Shown here one piece after another: positions 35,401 through 46,933 of a stretch of 64,000 nt of DNA. The translations under genes were made by a program, and so were the position numbers. Numbering within the stretch: the first letter of the stretch is position 1; each line of letters starts with the position of its first letter. This DNA comes from Phytophthora quininea (taxonomy: Eukaryota > Oomycota > Peronosporomycetes > Peronosporales > Peronosporaceae). The stretch covers positions 366,602-430,601 of the forward strand of contig JAAVTG010000567.1 of the NCBI GenBank assembly GCA_011947345.1. The letters are read 5' to 3'. The notes under the pieces were generated by a model, which was not told where the DNA came from, did no database searches, and worked only from the letters and a program-made list of their open reading frames with translations.

Positions 35401-38400
35401 CAACGAGATAAATAAATCGCTGACCTTGGACGCACTCACGTGCAAGAGCAGCCGAGCCACTTGCAGCGATAACGTTTTACTTTTGGATTTTCGGAGCAGC
35501 GGCAGGATCTTGCGCTTGACCACGAGTAGAGCTTTCAGTTGACATTCTCTTGGCATGGAATTAAATATTACGCTGACTGTGTTTACCAAAGAACCAATGA
35601 TCACTTCGTCTCGTTCATTCCTTGGTGGGACCGAAAGGTAGCGGTCAAAATGCGTTTCCCACTCGTTGACGATACGCGTTCGTGCAAATGACCAAGCTTC
35701 GCAGACCGCCATCAAGTGATACAGAGCATTTAAACATTTTCCATGAGATGGAGCTTTCTGCAGCTTTCGAACGATAAAGTCGTACTCGGCAGAAAAGGCA
35801 GACGTGTCTTGGTTGCATGAGGATTCGTTTACTGCATGTGGCACTTGTTTAATAATTGCTTGAATTTCAGACGACCACACCGGGTCAGCTCGGTGACAAT
35901 ATTTCTGCACGTACTGGTTCAGCGAACACGTTGTAATGGAGCACCGAGCCCAACTACTTGAATGCAACCCAAACGTCAACTTGATTGCCTCTGGGATGAT
36001 TGCTCCAGCATCAGATGCCTCTTGCACAGAAGCAGCAACTGGATCTGCTTCGTGCACAACGTTTTCGGTGGTACATGTAAGCAAAAGGACAATGTAATAC
36101 ATCTGCGCTCGAATGGAAGCGGACTGGTGAAAAATTAATGGCAACAGAAGCTGCAGGAGGTCATCATCACGTTGCACCGCAGAACGCAGTAGTCGGCTGC
36201 GCATCAACAGATTCCTTAGCAAGACCAGTGCTTCTCGGGTCACGGGGCATCAACATGATCGCTTTCACCTCGAACAATACTGCGAAGCTGCTCAACCAAT
36301 TCCGTCATTTTACCGACCTCTTCGAAAAGCGAGAATAAATCGACCGACGCATTGTCTATCATCACTGTCAATTCTTTCAACGCCGTTTCCTTCATGCTTT
36401 CAAAGAGGAAACTACTCCAGAAAGAACTTTACACAAGTGGGAAACCTTGCTGAGTTGCGCAGATAGCTCGTTTTCACTTGGATGGTACGCGCCGGCTCGG
36501 TGTATCACAGGCAGAGGCATCTCCAATAATCTGCTTTCTAGCGTCATCTCCTTGTCGTTGAATATAAATGTGCTCCCAAACGGATCTTCACGGATATCTT
36601 TGCTTTTTGTGATCCAATCGATGCTTGACGGCTGCGTTTGCGAGAGTAACCGAAGAAGTCCTGAAGCTGCTGCTTTCCGTAGGTAAGCGGACTGGTGAAG
36701 CAGGCACCGGCTGATCAACGATATTCTAGTGCTGTTCGATACGATCCCTTCGACTCGATTTAAAAGTTCAGCCAGTTGTGGCTGGGACGAACGCTGCTCC
36801 AGGGATGTTTTCTCCGACGGCTCCACATACGCAAAATGCTGAAGGAGTGGAATAGCAGGCTCCAATATTGCCACATCGCTACCAAACGCACTCGTTAGCT
36901 GATCAAAAGTCCATCTAAGAATCCCCCAAAGTGGAGCAGCAACCTGTTCCCATCTATCTTCCAACTCCGACATGAGTGCTAGAAGCAGGAAAGGAAGAGT
37001 CTTGGGATCACAGATGATTTCCACCACAAACTGGCGGCAACGATCCAGCGATAGATTGCTTGACTCATGATGAAGCTTATGGGCAAGGCCTCGAAAAAAT
37101 GGGCTGCCGTTGGTGATCGACTAGCATCGCCGACAAAGCCACACAAAATAAATCTCATCGTCTCAATGTCAATATATCCATCATCTTTGCCAGTATCAGC
37201 AGCCAGAGCCTCCCAAACTGTGTGGACGATAGCGTCTGCAATGGGTTCAGCATCGGCCTCGAAAGCATTAATGACCTTGATAACTTTCTGCGCTGATTTC
37301 AGATTCAAAATGGTCGGCTTCTCGTGCCATTTGGAATCCAGTAGGTGTTGCCTATGGCTTCTGGCACACTCGACAAACTCCAAAATCAGCTTTGCATCCT
37401 TTTGGGTGGATTGGTGTAGGCTGATAAACGCTGGGATTGTATTATCAATCTCTGCCAAAGTTGATACTGTCGATTTGTCTGCCCATTCCTTAGCAGCCAA
37501 TTGGGAAAACGTAGGGTTAATAATCCAGCGCTTTATGGCTTGCCATAGTCGTCTTGGAACGAGAATATAGCCACTATCAGCGCACTGAGCAGGATCACTA
37601 GCCATTTCTCGCTCATCTTCTACGCAATAACACGATGACGGATATAACTGCAGCAAATGAAACACCAATTCCACAAGTTTCCACGCAGTTGCTGGCGTGA
37701 GCTCAAGATCATCGTCTACCACACTATCTTCGCTTTCCAAACCGGTAGGTCGGCAGATTTCGCTCAAAACCTCAAAGATGCGTTCAAGGCGCGATTTGTC
37801 TAGCTCTTGTAGATGTTTTTCTGTTGTGGACTGGCAACCTTTCTCCGGCAACTCCGGTAGAGCTGCAATGAAATAGTTCAGCACGTGCAGCCGAGGGTGT
37901 CTCGCCGAGCGCAACAGAGGCAACATGCTCATAAATATTCTGTAAATCGCCCCACTAGGCGAATATTGTCCCAGCAACTCGCCGCTGTTGGTACCAGGCT
38001 GGCGGACCTTCTCGATCGTAGCCTCTCCGATATCAATACACGGGTGCGGGTATAATCCTCGTCGACTGTCGTAAGAATCGAATAGCACAACCTGGACAGC
38101 TGGAGAATGCACTGCGTAGGTAGGGTCAAGACACGTCCTCCGAGTTAGTTTCAAGGCGCTCAAGAACGCCTCCAACGCTTTGAGTGCAGCCATCATCACT
38201 GCACTAGATTCATTCCTGCGCTTGTGTGAGTATGTCGGATTAAACATATCATCGAAGTAATTGACTCCAAACGCCACGTCCATCGCCTTTTCTAACACAA
38301 AGTCTTTCCCCTGCTGCTCGCCACTGGTGTTGCTGGACTGTCTAACAATATGGGCTGCTGTACTAAATGCAACAGATACTGCAACATAGTTGGTCGCTGT

Positions 38401-39144
38401 AAAAACACTTCAGCCGGGTAACCACGCAGTAGTTCATTGCGGAACAGTGCGCAGGCCGCCACAATCTCCTCCGTCTTCGTCCTCAGCTGCAATTTCACTT
38501 CAAACTCAAACAAATACTGCTCATCCACTGACGTCAACTCGACATTCGCAAAGTTCCATCCTCTGGCCTCCAACTCGGCAACTTTTGGCGCTCGTCGTGC
38601 ATCCAGAACTGCAGCTCTCATTTTCTCCACATTATCAGCAACGTCAACACTAACAGCTTCCACTGGAGTCTCCTTTGCAACGTCGAAAATCTCCTTCTCA
38701 CCTCCAAACTTTGTCACGTAAATTTGGTGCAATAGCTGCATCATAAGACGACATATAAAGTCCGCCCATAGTTAATAGAAGCAATAAGAACAAAAAATCT
38801 GATAGAATAATTACCTTTCCATACGTCTCCTGCAGCTCTGCGTTGCTATTAGCAGCTCGCTGGAGACTTTGCGCAGCTTGGAAGTGCTGCAAGCTAGCCA
38901 AAATGATGGTCGACCCGCTCTTTACAAGCAGCTCCAGCGTATGAAGCGCTGTCAGCTCCAGACTCGGGTCTTCCAATGCGACTAGCAAGGCTGGGACCAG
39001 CGAGCTCTGCAGCGGCTCCAGCTCCTGCACACGCACCAGCCGCTCGCGGAGCTTGAACAGCAGACTGCGCAGCGCGCGGAGGCGGATCTTGGGTAGCGCA
39101 TGGCGCAGTTTGAGCACCAGCGCGTCGAGGTGACTGTCATCCAT
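32434..39144 (-). CDS. RTTN: Rotatin-like centriole/basal-body protein (large armadillo-repeat protein)
   Basis: The predicted protein has close to 2,000 residues, nearly all helical repeats. The N-terminus (LVLKLRHALPKIRLRALRSL, then a basic KLRERLV stretch) matches the rotatin N-terminal domain. The C-terminus (STALWSLVYDNQKARALLL, then LRSLRQVLKG) matches rotatin's end. Exon 1 is 38815-39144; other exons are near 38340-38740, 36980-38300, 36390-37030, 34855-36240, 34577-34860, 34118-34500, 33900-34230, 33430-33890 and 32500-33390, with a last exon to 32434. Frames shift near 38335 and 37067, each explained by one base. Rotatin acts in centriole elongation and ciliary function, fitting flagellated zoospores. 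Repeat proteins are easy to misassign, so the name rests mainly on both ends. It is convergent with KNL2, 102 bp away. Confidence 0.72.
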
Positions 39145-39153
39145 GAAACTTTA

Positions 39154-39172
39154 AATTACGGAAAATGAAATT
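39154..39172 (-). promoter_or_regulatory. Candidate initiator for the rotatin-like gene
   Basis: On the minus strand this reads ATTTCATTTTCCGTAATTT. TCATTTT fits YCAYTYY and is followed by an A/T-rich element like the flanking promoter region of oomycete genes. It ends nine bases before the ATG at 39144, which is very close, so confidence is moderate at best. Confidence 0.35.
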
Positions 39173-40861
39173 TCGGGTATGAGTGCAAATAACGTAGAAT
39201 ACCAATTTGAAGAACAATAAATTGGAAGAGGAAATATGAAAAACAGACAGCTTTTGGAGGGCTATAATATCTGAAAAGTCTGCGTCGAGACGACAGGATC
39301 GACGGGAGTACGCCAGAAAACCGGACAGGGCGAAAGCTCAGCAGACTTTGATATGTTAGTCTCCGGTCTGGTATTAAAACAGTAGTCAACACGTAGAATT
39401 ATACTGTACGGGTATCATATAGAATGTCAGACAGTTTTGTGATCACAGCTGCCAACATTTGAAAGTGCCAGACAGAATATGTAAATCCTAGGAAAGAAGC
39501 GTCTGAGCCAGTCACGAACGGAGGGGTAACGTGCCCAGTACAAAACCAGCGCATTATCCAAAGCACAACGACCACACATCGGAGCTGCAGCAGCTCGCGC
39601 CGCGTAGGAGAGCAGCAGGAGTAGCGCTAGCCGGAGGACCGAGCGGCAGGTCTACGAGAACGGGTTACCACGTAGTCATCTTCTCGCTGCTCGTGGTAGT
39701 TCGTTTGCCAGCTAACGCTCAGTATTCATGTAATATCAGACCAGAACGTGCTGCCAAAGTCTCGAGTGCCCACTTCGAGGCCTCAGTGGTTTGCAGGACG
39801 GTATTTGGACGAGGATGCTCGCTCAGGTGAGTTGAAGTATGTGCTGTACTAGCGGGTTCTATGTTCACAGCTAACCGCTGTTATTGGTAGTGTTACGAAG
39901 GCTCTAGAACTTGAACTTATACGCTGTTGATATTTAGAAGTGTAAGTGCTGTTTGACGATGATTACCACACCTGTATCACAAGATTTCTGGTGCCAGTAA
40001 AATCACTTTACCTTGTTCGAATTGCACACACACACCCTCGGGCTAAAACGGTGCCACAACCCCTGTCAACACAGTGGTGTAGTCCTTGGAGGAAGCCCAT
40101 CTTGATCCACATGGGGTCCAACCCCGATAGAGGGTGGGTCGATGGGATCTGCCAACAATCCCATTGTCCTCACAAGAGGCGACAGCGAGGAAATGGCACC
40201 TTTACGAAGGCCGTCAAGGAAAAGGGCACAACGACTGACGTTTATTGAAAACAGTGACCTGGACAGCGATGATGAGAATTTCCCTTGTTTCCCTCTCCCA
40301 CCAGCACCCCTTGCGTTCTTGGCCCACCAGCCGTGCACCCGATTACCGGGGCAAAATCAATATGCTGACCCTCAAGCTGAGTATGATAATGTCACGTACC
40401 ATTGTCTTAGAATCGCTGGATCGCAAACCGGAAAAACCACATCAGGCGTATCTCGCGTGCTACCGGAGGTCAGAGATGTCTGGAGATAGGAGTGTTGAGA
40501 AAGAATTTAAGCTCCCTCCGCTGATAGAAGAAATGTGTAACAACAGTGAGCAACTCTGGACTGCTCCAGCCACGCAAAAATACTAGATGCTGATCATTTA
40601 AAAAAAAGGAACGACGTGACAACCATACACGTACGAATCTATATTGCACTGCAGGGTTGCTGATAAAACCTACTCTGTTGTCGGCTTTAAATAACCGCTG
40701 CGGCAAAGTCTAGTAAAATCTTGTTCACATTACTACAGTACTCGTTGTTATCGTAGCATTTTTAAGTGTATCCACCATGGTTTGTTATAATCATAGGCGC
40801 AAGTATCGATAAATCTATTGAGATAGGGAAGAACTTATAGTCTTGATTGGAACACGAAAAG
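39173..40861. other. Intergenic region without supported genes
   Basis: Short ORFs occur at 39531-39830 and 40142-40489, but neither has a recognisable domain, signal peptide or splice support. I regard them as chance or degraded repeat sequence. Confidence 0.5.
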
Positions 40862-41064
40862 TGTAACGGGCTAACTGTGACCCGCTACTGACTTGCGCTG
40901 TAGTGTGAGGAAGCTGGTAGAAATGACTCTGATTAATTGTCGTGGCGTGGTGGCGGCATTCGAACCGCCACAGCCATTGATCTACAAATAATGCCTATTA
41001 GCCACGGTTCAGCCAATCAGAACCGTGGCGTGTGACGGGTTGTAGATTTGCCCGTCACAAAAAG
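40857..41064. mobile_element. Solo LTR (198 bp, 40862-41059) with 5-bp target-site duplication
   Basis: The unit starts TGTAACGGGC at 40862 and ends GCCCGTCACA at 41059. That gives the canonical TG...CA ends with near-perfect 10-bp terminal inverted repeats. It is flanked on both sides by AAAAG (40857-40861 and 41060-41064), a 5-bp duplication typical of LTR retrotransposon integration. No internal coding region or second LTR is present, so it is a solo LTR left by recombination. Inside are three hairpins: 40950-40971, 41001-41029 (9-bp arms) and 41031-41059 (9-bp arms). The short length would suit a Ty1/copia element, but this is inferred. Confidence 0.8.
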
Positions 41065-41504
41065 TGACTATGGTGAAGTTAGTGTTAGCTGTTTTCCTGA
41101 CGCTCTCTGCCCTACATTCCTGTCCAATAACCTCGTGTTATTTTCCTTGTAGTCAAGTCTACATAAACATATACGTTGTGTACGCACAAACATGCCCGCC
41201 CATGTACGCATCCTACGACTTGTACGGCACGGACAAGCATGCGCGCATAGTACGATTTGTCACCGTCACCGTGCTCTGTAGGGGGTGGGGGGTAAACCAC
41301 CTCAGCAACGAACGATGCGACTGCGCGAATAGCAGTCTCGGTGCGAATGGCAACTACTTACAAGGTGCCCTCGTGTTCAAGGGGAAAACATACGTTGACA
41401 CATGTTCATTTCTGCAAAACGTACCTTTTCCCACTGATACTCCCCACCCCTCCCCACTGGCAAACATTCGTCCAGCGTACGAGATTCTGAGCAAGCTAGT
41501 TTAA
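41064..41504 (+). CDS. Possible small secreted Cys-containing protein or its remnant
   Basis: The ORF starts MTMVKLVLAVFLTLSALHS, a convincing signal-peptide-like sequence, and contains about ten Cys. Segments such as CPPMYASY and GKTYVDTCSFLQNV faintly recall Kazal-type protease inhibitor domains found in oomycete effectors, but the spacing is not intact. It begins immediately after the solo LTR and within its right target-site duplication. Most of the middle looks non-conserved. It may be a decayed effector gene or a chance ORF. Confidence 0.28.
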   Translation: MTMVKLVLAVFLTLSALHSCPITSCYFPCSQVYINIYVVYAQTCPPMYASYDLYGTDKHARIVRFVTVTVLCRGWGVNHLSNERCDCANSSLGANGNYLQGALVFKGKTYVDTCSFLQNVPFPTDTPHPSPLANIRPAYEILSKLV

Positions 41505-43151
41505 GCCTCCTAGATGAGATGGCTCACGCTGCTTTATAAGCAAATAAAACGATAACGATGACACATTCGAGTAAGCCCAATCTTTGAAGTTGTGAATAAC
41601 CTCTGAATCAAATCAGTATCAGGATTGATAGACTTTGACGCGATTCACTCAACGAACGCAACATGTAAAAACATAACCGTAACAGCAGGTTGGGAAGCTA
41701 TGTAAGTAAGTAGAGGAAGCGGGATACATGAATATATACTGAAGTTTTGACTGTACTCGAGGTTTTGAAGAACCATCCGTGTGTGTGTACAAAACTACTA
41801 GTGGCTTGTTACAAAGAAGCCACGCTGATCAATCCTCGCTCAACTGCGCTGAGTCAACGGGCGACACGAAACTACGTGCAGGATATAAAGAGAGAGAGCG
41901 ATGTATAGAAGGATTTAGACTTAGGCTATAGTAGTGTCTAGAAGGGCTCCGCTATGCGATTTCATGGCATCCCTCAGTCTCCATTTGGGCAGGAAATGCT
42001 CCGATAACTCAGGGTCATCGTTTTGGAGACCCGCCTTGACCCGTTGACGGGCGCGATATCCGACATTGGTTTGGGAATCCGTCTCGGTACTGCTGTCGTG
42101 CAGAGTGTAGTCGGCGTCTGCTGCAGAGAAGACGTGGCTCAAGGAGGAAGAGAGGCTACAGGCGAACGAGCCAGCTGGAAGACAGTCGTGCACAGAAGAG
42201 TATTTATTGCGGAGGAATGCGCGGTAACGGCCAAGGGAGTACCGACATAAGCATCAACGTATGAATGTGTCCTCATGGCGTCACCGTGGTCAATGTCCTA
42301 AATAATTGGCGTATCCGCCCCAGTAAGTATCGATAAATCTAATAAGCTGTGTGACGAGCTATGTCACGTATATTCTCTTCGCATCCGCGTGTCTTCATCA
42401 GCGCTTACTGTCAAAGCAAGACGGGTAACGCGCGCTAAGAACCATGCCGTATAGTAAAATTCAGAAATATATTCAAGCTTGCTGCTGTTCACGTAAACTT
42501 TCTTTGCGAGAGTAATCCGGTTAATTCATATGTGTTTTGGTTCGCTCCATCGCCACCGTGCATTTGTGGCACGCATTTGTTTGTGCATATTAACGTCGTA
42601 CAGTGCCGTCCATAAATCAGGGGTTCTTACGCTGGGTGAAAACTGCAATGGCTCTTGCTCGCTCTGGTGGTAACCGAGGAGCGCAAATTTAACGCATACT
42701 ATCTTCTACAGAAGGAGCCCTCCGTGGCCAGAACATTCGTCTATATCGAGGCGTTGAAATTCGGTTCTATGCGTCACTCCTACAATCCCACTGTTGCTTT
42801 CGTCGAAGTGCAGAACCGCGCAACGGTGCAAGTGCTAGCAGTGATGATCCGCCCCGTGAAGCCAAGAATGGGGCTCATGGTGCACAATGGCGGCAAAACT
42901 TGGTTCAAGTGCGCCTGCGATGTTTGCTGTGTTGAGCCGGATAGTGAACCGGAATAGAATCGTAGCGTGTAGCGCTAAGACAGAAGACCGCACAAAAGTC
43001 GTTCAAGTTTCATGTATTCATGTGACAACTAACTTGTTTTCTTTCGAATCCACGCGAAAAAATGTTTGATTCACAAACGCTCTCGTGCATGAGTTTCCCG
43101 AGGAAGCTAGATGTTGAGCTTTTTTCAGTTCTTTGGTGCCGCTCCACTGGC
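41505..43151. other. Repeat-rich intergenic region, nothing recognised
   Basis: There are small ORFs on both strands (for example 41921-42193 minus and 42655-42957 plus), none with a recognisable domain. The sequence is A/T-richer than the gene islands and probably consists of old repeats. Confidence 0.45.
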
Positions 43152-44570
43152 TCACTGGAAGTCCAACGCTGGCCCAACTGACGACTCGCGCCCGCCGCGG
43201 TTGCTGCCACCACCACCGCCTCGACGTTTCTTCCGGCTGACAGGTACACTGCGTTCACTACTGTCCACGGTCTCCGTCGCTCGAAGTACAAGCAAAACGT
43301 GAATGCAGGTTCCAAACACGTAGCAGTAGTTGTAACTACACCACTTATTGCCAATGTCGACTTGCCAGCCGCACCAAGGCTGACCTTGAACTGCCATGCG
43401 AGCGTAATTCGAGTTTATTTGCGCCGAAATAGCAATACCGATTTCGGTGCGGTTGTAGAGACCCACGGTGATACGTTTTGCCTTCTGCGACGTAACTGGG
43501 ATGATAGATCCGGGCTCAGAACAAGCATTAACCTCCATTGGCAGAACTCCTGCGGCTAAGAGGTTTTCCCGTGCTAGCTCCGACACTCTGCGAATGAAGG
43601 TTGAAGGCGACTGCACGTCGAAACGAAAAACTTGTGAGTTCGTGGCTTGGTCTGAGCAACAATCGCTCAGTTCTTTTAGAAGAGCATCCATCTTCAGTGG
43701 GCATCGCAGCGTGTAGTCACGCTTGAGCAGCGCATTAAATGTCTCAATTGGATTGTTTGACGTGGTGAAGCCACTTGGAATCAAGTACGCTTGCCCCAAA
43801 CTTAATCTACCAAACAATCATTGCTCGCTCATATACTGCCAAAGGACCAAAAGATTGGGGTCAGCCGCTCACTTCAACAGTATTTGATCCCTCAGACGAA
43901 ACTCCCGTTTTGTCTTCGCAAAGTGTAGATCGTAGACATCACGTAAACGGCAGCTGACACACACGAGGGAAAAGCTTTAATTGTGGATGTCACCGAGGTG
44001 GGCATTTTTCCACGTCAAGCGCACTGCATCACCTCACCCTCAAATCACGAGTCTGAGCTAATTTCAGCAGTATGTATCGCATCTGGTCGGGCTCCATCAC
44101 TGTACAAATGGTACAGGCAATTTTGTTGCTCTTGTCTACGTCGAACACCCTCGACCGCGTTGGCAGCGCCAGCCAGCACTCTCCACGGTAACAGCTTCGG
44201 CATGAAGGGAAGGCTTGTGTTTGCCACCGCTCGACGAGGTGATTGGCTGCCAGTTTAAATATCTGTCCGTTCGCTGCTCTCCACAAAAAGGCACAGGTTT
44301 CCATAGAGTTGGTACCGTTTTGTGGTGCTCAGCAGTGCTGTTATGCTGACACACATTTGATGTGCACCCCTGCACGTGTTGTGCCATCTCAATGCCGTTT
44401 CGTACCAGGTGGGCGTTAACAAAATTCACCACTTTTGGTCGGAACTCCTCACAAGTTTATGACCGACAGCGCCTATTCGTGCACACTTCAGTGATTTCTA
44501 GTGTGGGACGAGTCACGTCCCGTCATACGGCCGTTTCATGCTTAGTGGTGGCGCGCAATGTTAAAATATT
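43152..44570 (-). pseudogene. Degenerate Mutator-like (MULE) transposase with SWIM finger
   Basis: The best part, 43152-43817, contains TSNNPIETFNALLKRDYTLR, the conserved C-terminal MULE block. A SWIM-type zinc finger (CSYNYCYVFGTCIH) follows, then a basic Gly-rich tail. Upstream on the same strand (43817-44570) are broken fragments in several frames with Cys/His-rich peptides, consistent with an eroded N-terminal part. Multiple stops and shifts exceed what the one-base sequence errors elsewhere can explain. No terminal inverted repeats could be identified by eye. Confidence 0.65.
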
Positions 44571-45427
44571 CTAGCGACTACTTACTGAAGCACATCGCTA
44601 GGCCGTCGTTGATCTAGGTCGGGCGGATATTACCTTACTCGACGGCTTCTTCTGTGTCGCTCGTGTCCTAGGCATGGTGCTGTTGGTAGAAAAAAATCAA
44701 GTGAGTAATGAACAGCAGACAATAGGGCGGATGCTGGGCTCAACTGCTCAATATCCGGACTGACGAAAAGCTGTCGTCGCCCTGTGTATGAGGACGCTTG
44801 AAATGGCTGGTGAGCAATGGTAATGGAGACAAGTGCTGGTGTTTCGAACCAAATGATGGCATATGTCCCCACTGTTATCGATAAGTGACAAGCGCATCCT
44901 GCTGCGCGACTGCCATTCTATGGAGTACCCCCTCAAAAAAAAACTATTAAGTAATTTCCGAAAAATGCGAAGTTACCGAGTACTTCTCCGGTCCATAAAA
45001 GAATTAACAGTTCACGAATTCAGTCGTAGCCATAGTAATATTAGTCCTATCGAAGCCGCGAAACCACCATGCGAAAGCTTACAACGTGGGCCTCTCTGTA
45101 GTATTTTTGCAGACAATTAACAGCCCTGGAGTACGAATTACAGCGCCTGTTAAGAAGACGCCCGCCGACAGCTTCAAGGTTTTTTCGCAGCATCACCGTC
45201 TTTACGAATTACTATACGAAAATTATATCAGTTTGTAGCGCGCATGAATGGTTTTCCTGTTAAACATTCAGTCCCTTCAAATAAGCTGACTGGGGCGTTT
45301 AATTAGCTTGCCAAATATTGAGTTTTCTTTGCCGTTTTGTCAAAGCAGTGTTCGAATCACAAACATTTTGATCAATCAGACGAGCCTCAAAATTAATGCT
45401 ACGATTTATCTAGCGATTTGCTATGAA
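44571..45427. other. Intergenic region between the MULE and mariner remnants
   Basis: The sequence is A/T-rich and no gene or clear repeat boundary is visible. It probably includes the 3' terminal region of the mariner element, but I could not define its inverted repeats. Confidence 0.4.
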
Positions 45428-46933
45428 TTAAAGAAATTGAAATACTTCACATAATAGATGGTTTACACCACTTTCGTTTGCCGCCGCATCACATGTCAGC
45501 GACGTCGGTGATGCGCTCAACAACAGTCCTCGCCGCTTTCGGTAGTGCGATAGCTTGTAGTCGTTGTTTCCATGATGCTGGATCACTGTTTCTAAGACGT
45601 TTTGAAGCGTCAAGAAACAGTGATCAAGCGTCTCAGCAGTTGTAGTTCGAAATGTACGGGTAACTGCTGCGATTAACTGGTCGATAGTATATGTCTCCTC
45701 TTGATATTGTAGCGACTGAATCGAATTGAAGAAGCCAAGATCCAGGACGTTCATATCAGGAGAACGTGCTGGCTAGCACTTCATCCGGATATCCCAACCG
45801 TCTTCCTTGCCCAAAGCAGCTATCTCTTGGTCGTTTTCGAGGACGTGTGGGCCGGCATTATCCTGCTGGATGAATATTACTCGCCGTTTACCACCTAGCA
45901 TCATTAATACAATATTAGTAATACAAAAATACCAAAAATGATATCATACCTGGCCACTTCGATTGAATACTAGGAAACACGTGGTCCTTGAGCATCTTGA
46001 TGTACACTGAGCGGGTCATATTGACACATTTTGTCACTTAGGTGCCCTTTGGTCGGTAAATCGACGTTCGTATGGCCACTGACTGTTCCACGATCGGCCA
46101 AATGCCGATTTTGCCGTCGAATTCACACTTTCGACGACTGTCGTACCGCGGTCTGGCCACAGCTGCTAGAAACATAACTTTACCTATGTATCGCTTGTTA
46201 GGCGGAGATGTATATGGAGCAGACTCATTGGCCGTCAGGTGAAATGTGCTCGAAGACTTGTAAATGTTGAACCATTTCTCGTCAATATGTATGTAGTCAT
46301 ACATGTGATGCAGTCGATATAATCTTGCACCTACATAAAATATTAATATTACACACTTTGCTAAAAAGTAATATCATTTTGCAAATTAATACTCTTACCA
46401 ATGGGGCGACGGACTTGAGCCAACGCGTACACCAAGCGCCTCCTCCTATGGTCAGCTGACAAGGTCGGCTTGACGTGCATGGTAACACGTTTGACGAGAT
46501 GCTTATTAATGTAACGGAGGAGGGTAGTCTTGGGGATGTTAGTAGCGTGCGCGAGGGCACGCAGCGTCTGGCGTCTCCGGCGAGGTGTGGCCTCGATCCG
46601 AGCCACGCGATCTGCCACAAAGTCGGACAGTACGCTGGCTAGTGGACGGCCGCGTCTTGCTGTCGGCAGCCCTTGGTGCCTTTGCTTGAATATTTTGGCC
46701 GGTTGTTGTCTGCATATCCCGAACCGTGTTGCCGCTGCCGGTGCTGCTCCACGCTTCAGGCGTCCGTTAACAGAGCGCTCGGCGAGAAATAGGGCGACGG
46801 CTTCGCGTGTTTCCTCCGGAATATCGCGGGTGCCTGGAGTTCGCCCCACTGCAAGTGACTGGCTTGTTTTACTTGGGGACCAGCTCCAGGTTAAAGCTGG
46901 CTGACCTTCCAAAAAGTGTTTAATTTTAGCCAA
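45428..46933 (-). pseudogene. Plant-type mariner-like transposase, intron-bearing, with two nonsense codons
   Basis: The N-terminal part (46361-46933) is a basic helix-turn-helix region (TPGTRDIPEETREAVALFL, KTTLLRYINKHLVKR). The catalytic part has HIDEKWFNIY (first Asp), KVMFLAAVARPR, FDGKIGIWP, FIQQDNAGPH (second Asp) and SPDMNVLDLGFF (third Asp of a DD39D-like triad). Two introns are inferred, about 46322-46398 and 45893-45951, both A/T-rich with GT-AG borders. In-frame TAA (about 46038-46040, after PKGT) and TAG (about 45774, where a Gln codon is expected before PARSPDMN) disable it. These are substitutions, not run-length errors, so this copy is a true pseudogene. It may still be mobilised in trans if its ends are intact. 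Confidence 0.75.

Noticed and set aside
40950..41059. Three hairpins as independent terminators or small RNA genes
   Set aside because: All lie inside the solo LTR, which explains their position better.
45351..45365. GTTCGAATCAC, resembling a tRNA B box
   Set aside because: No A box or cloverleaf could be drawn around it.
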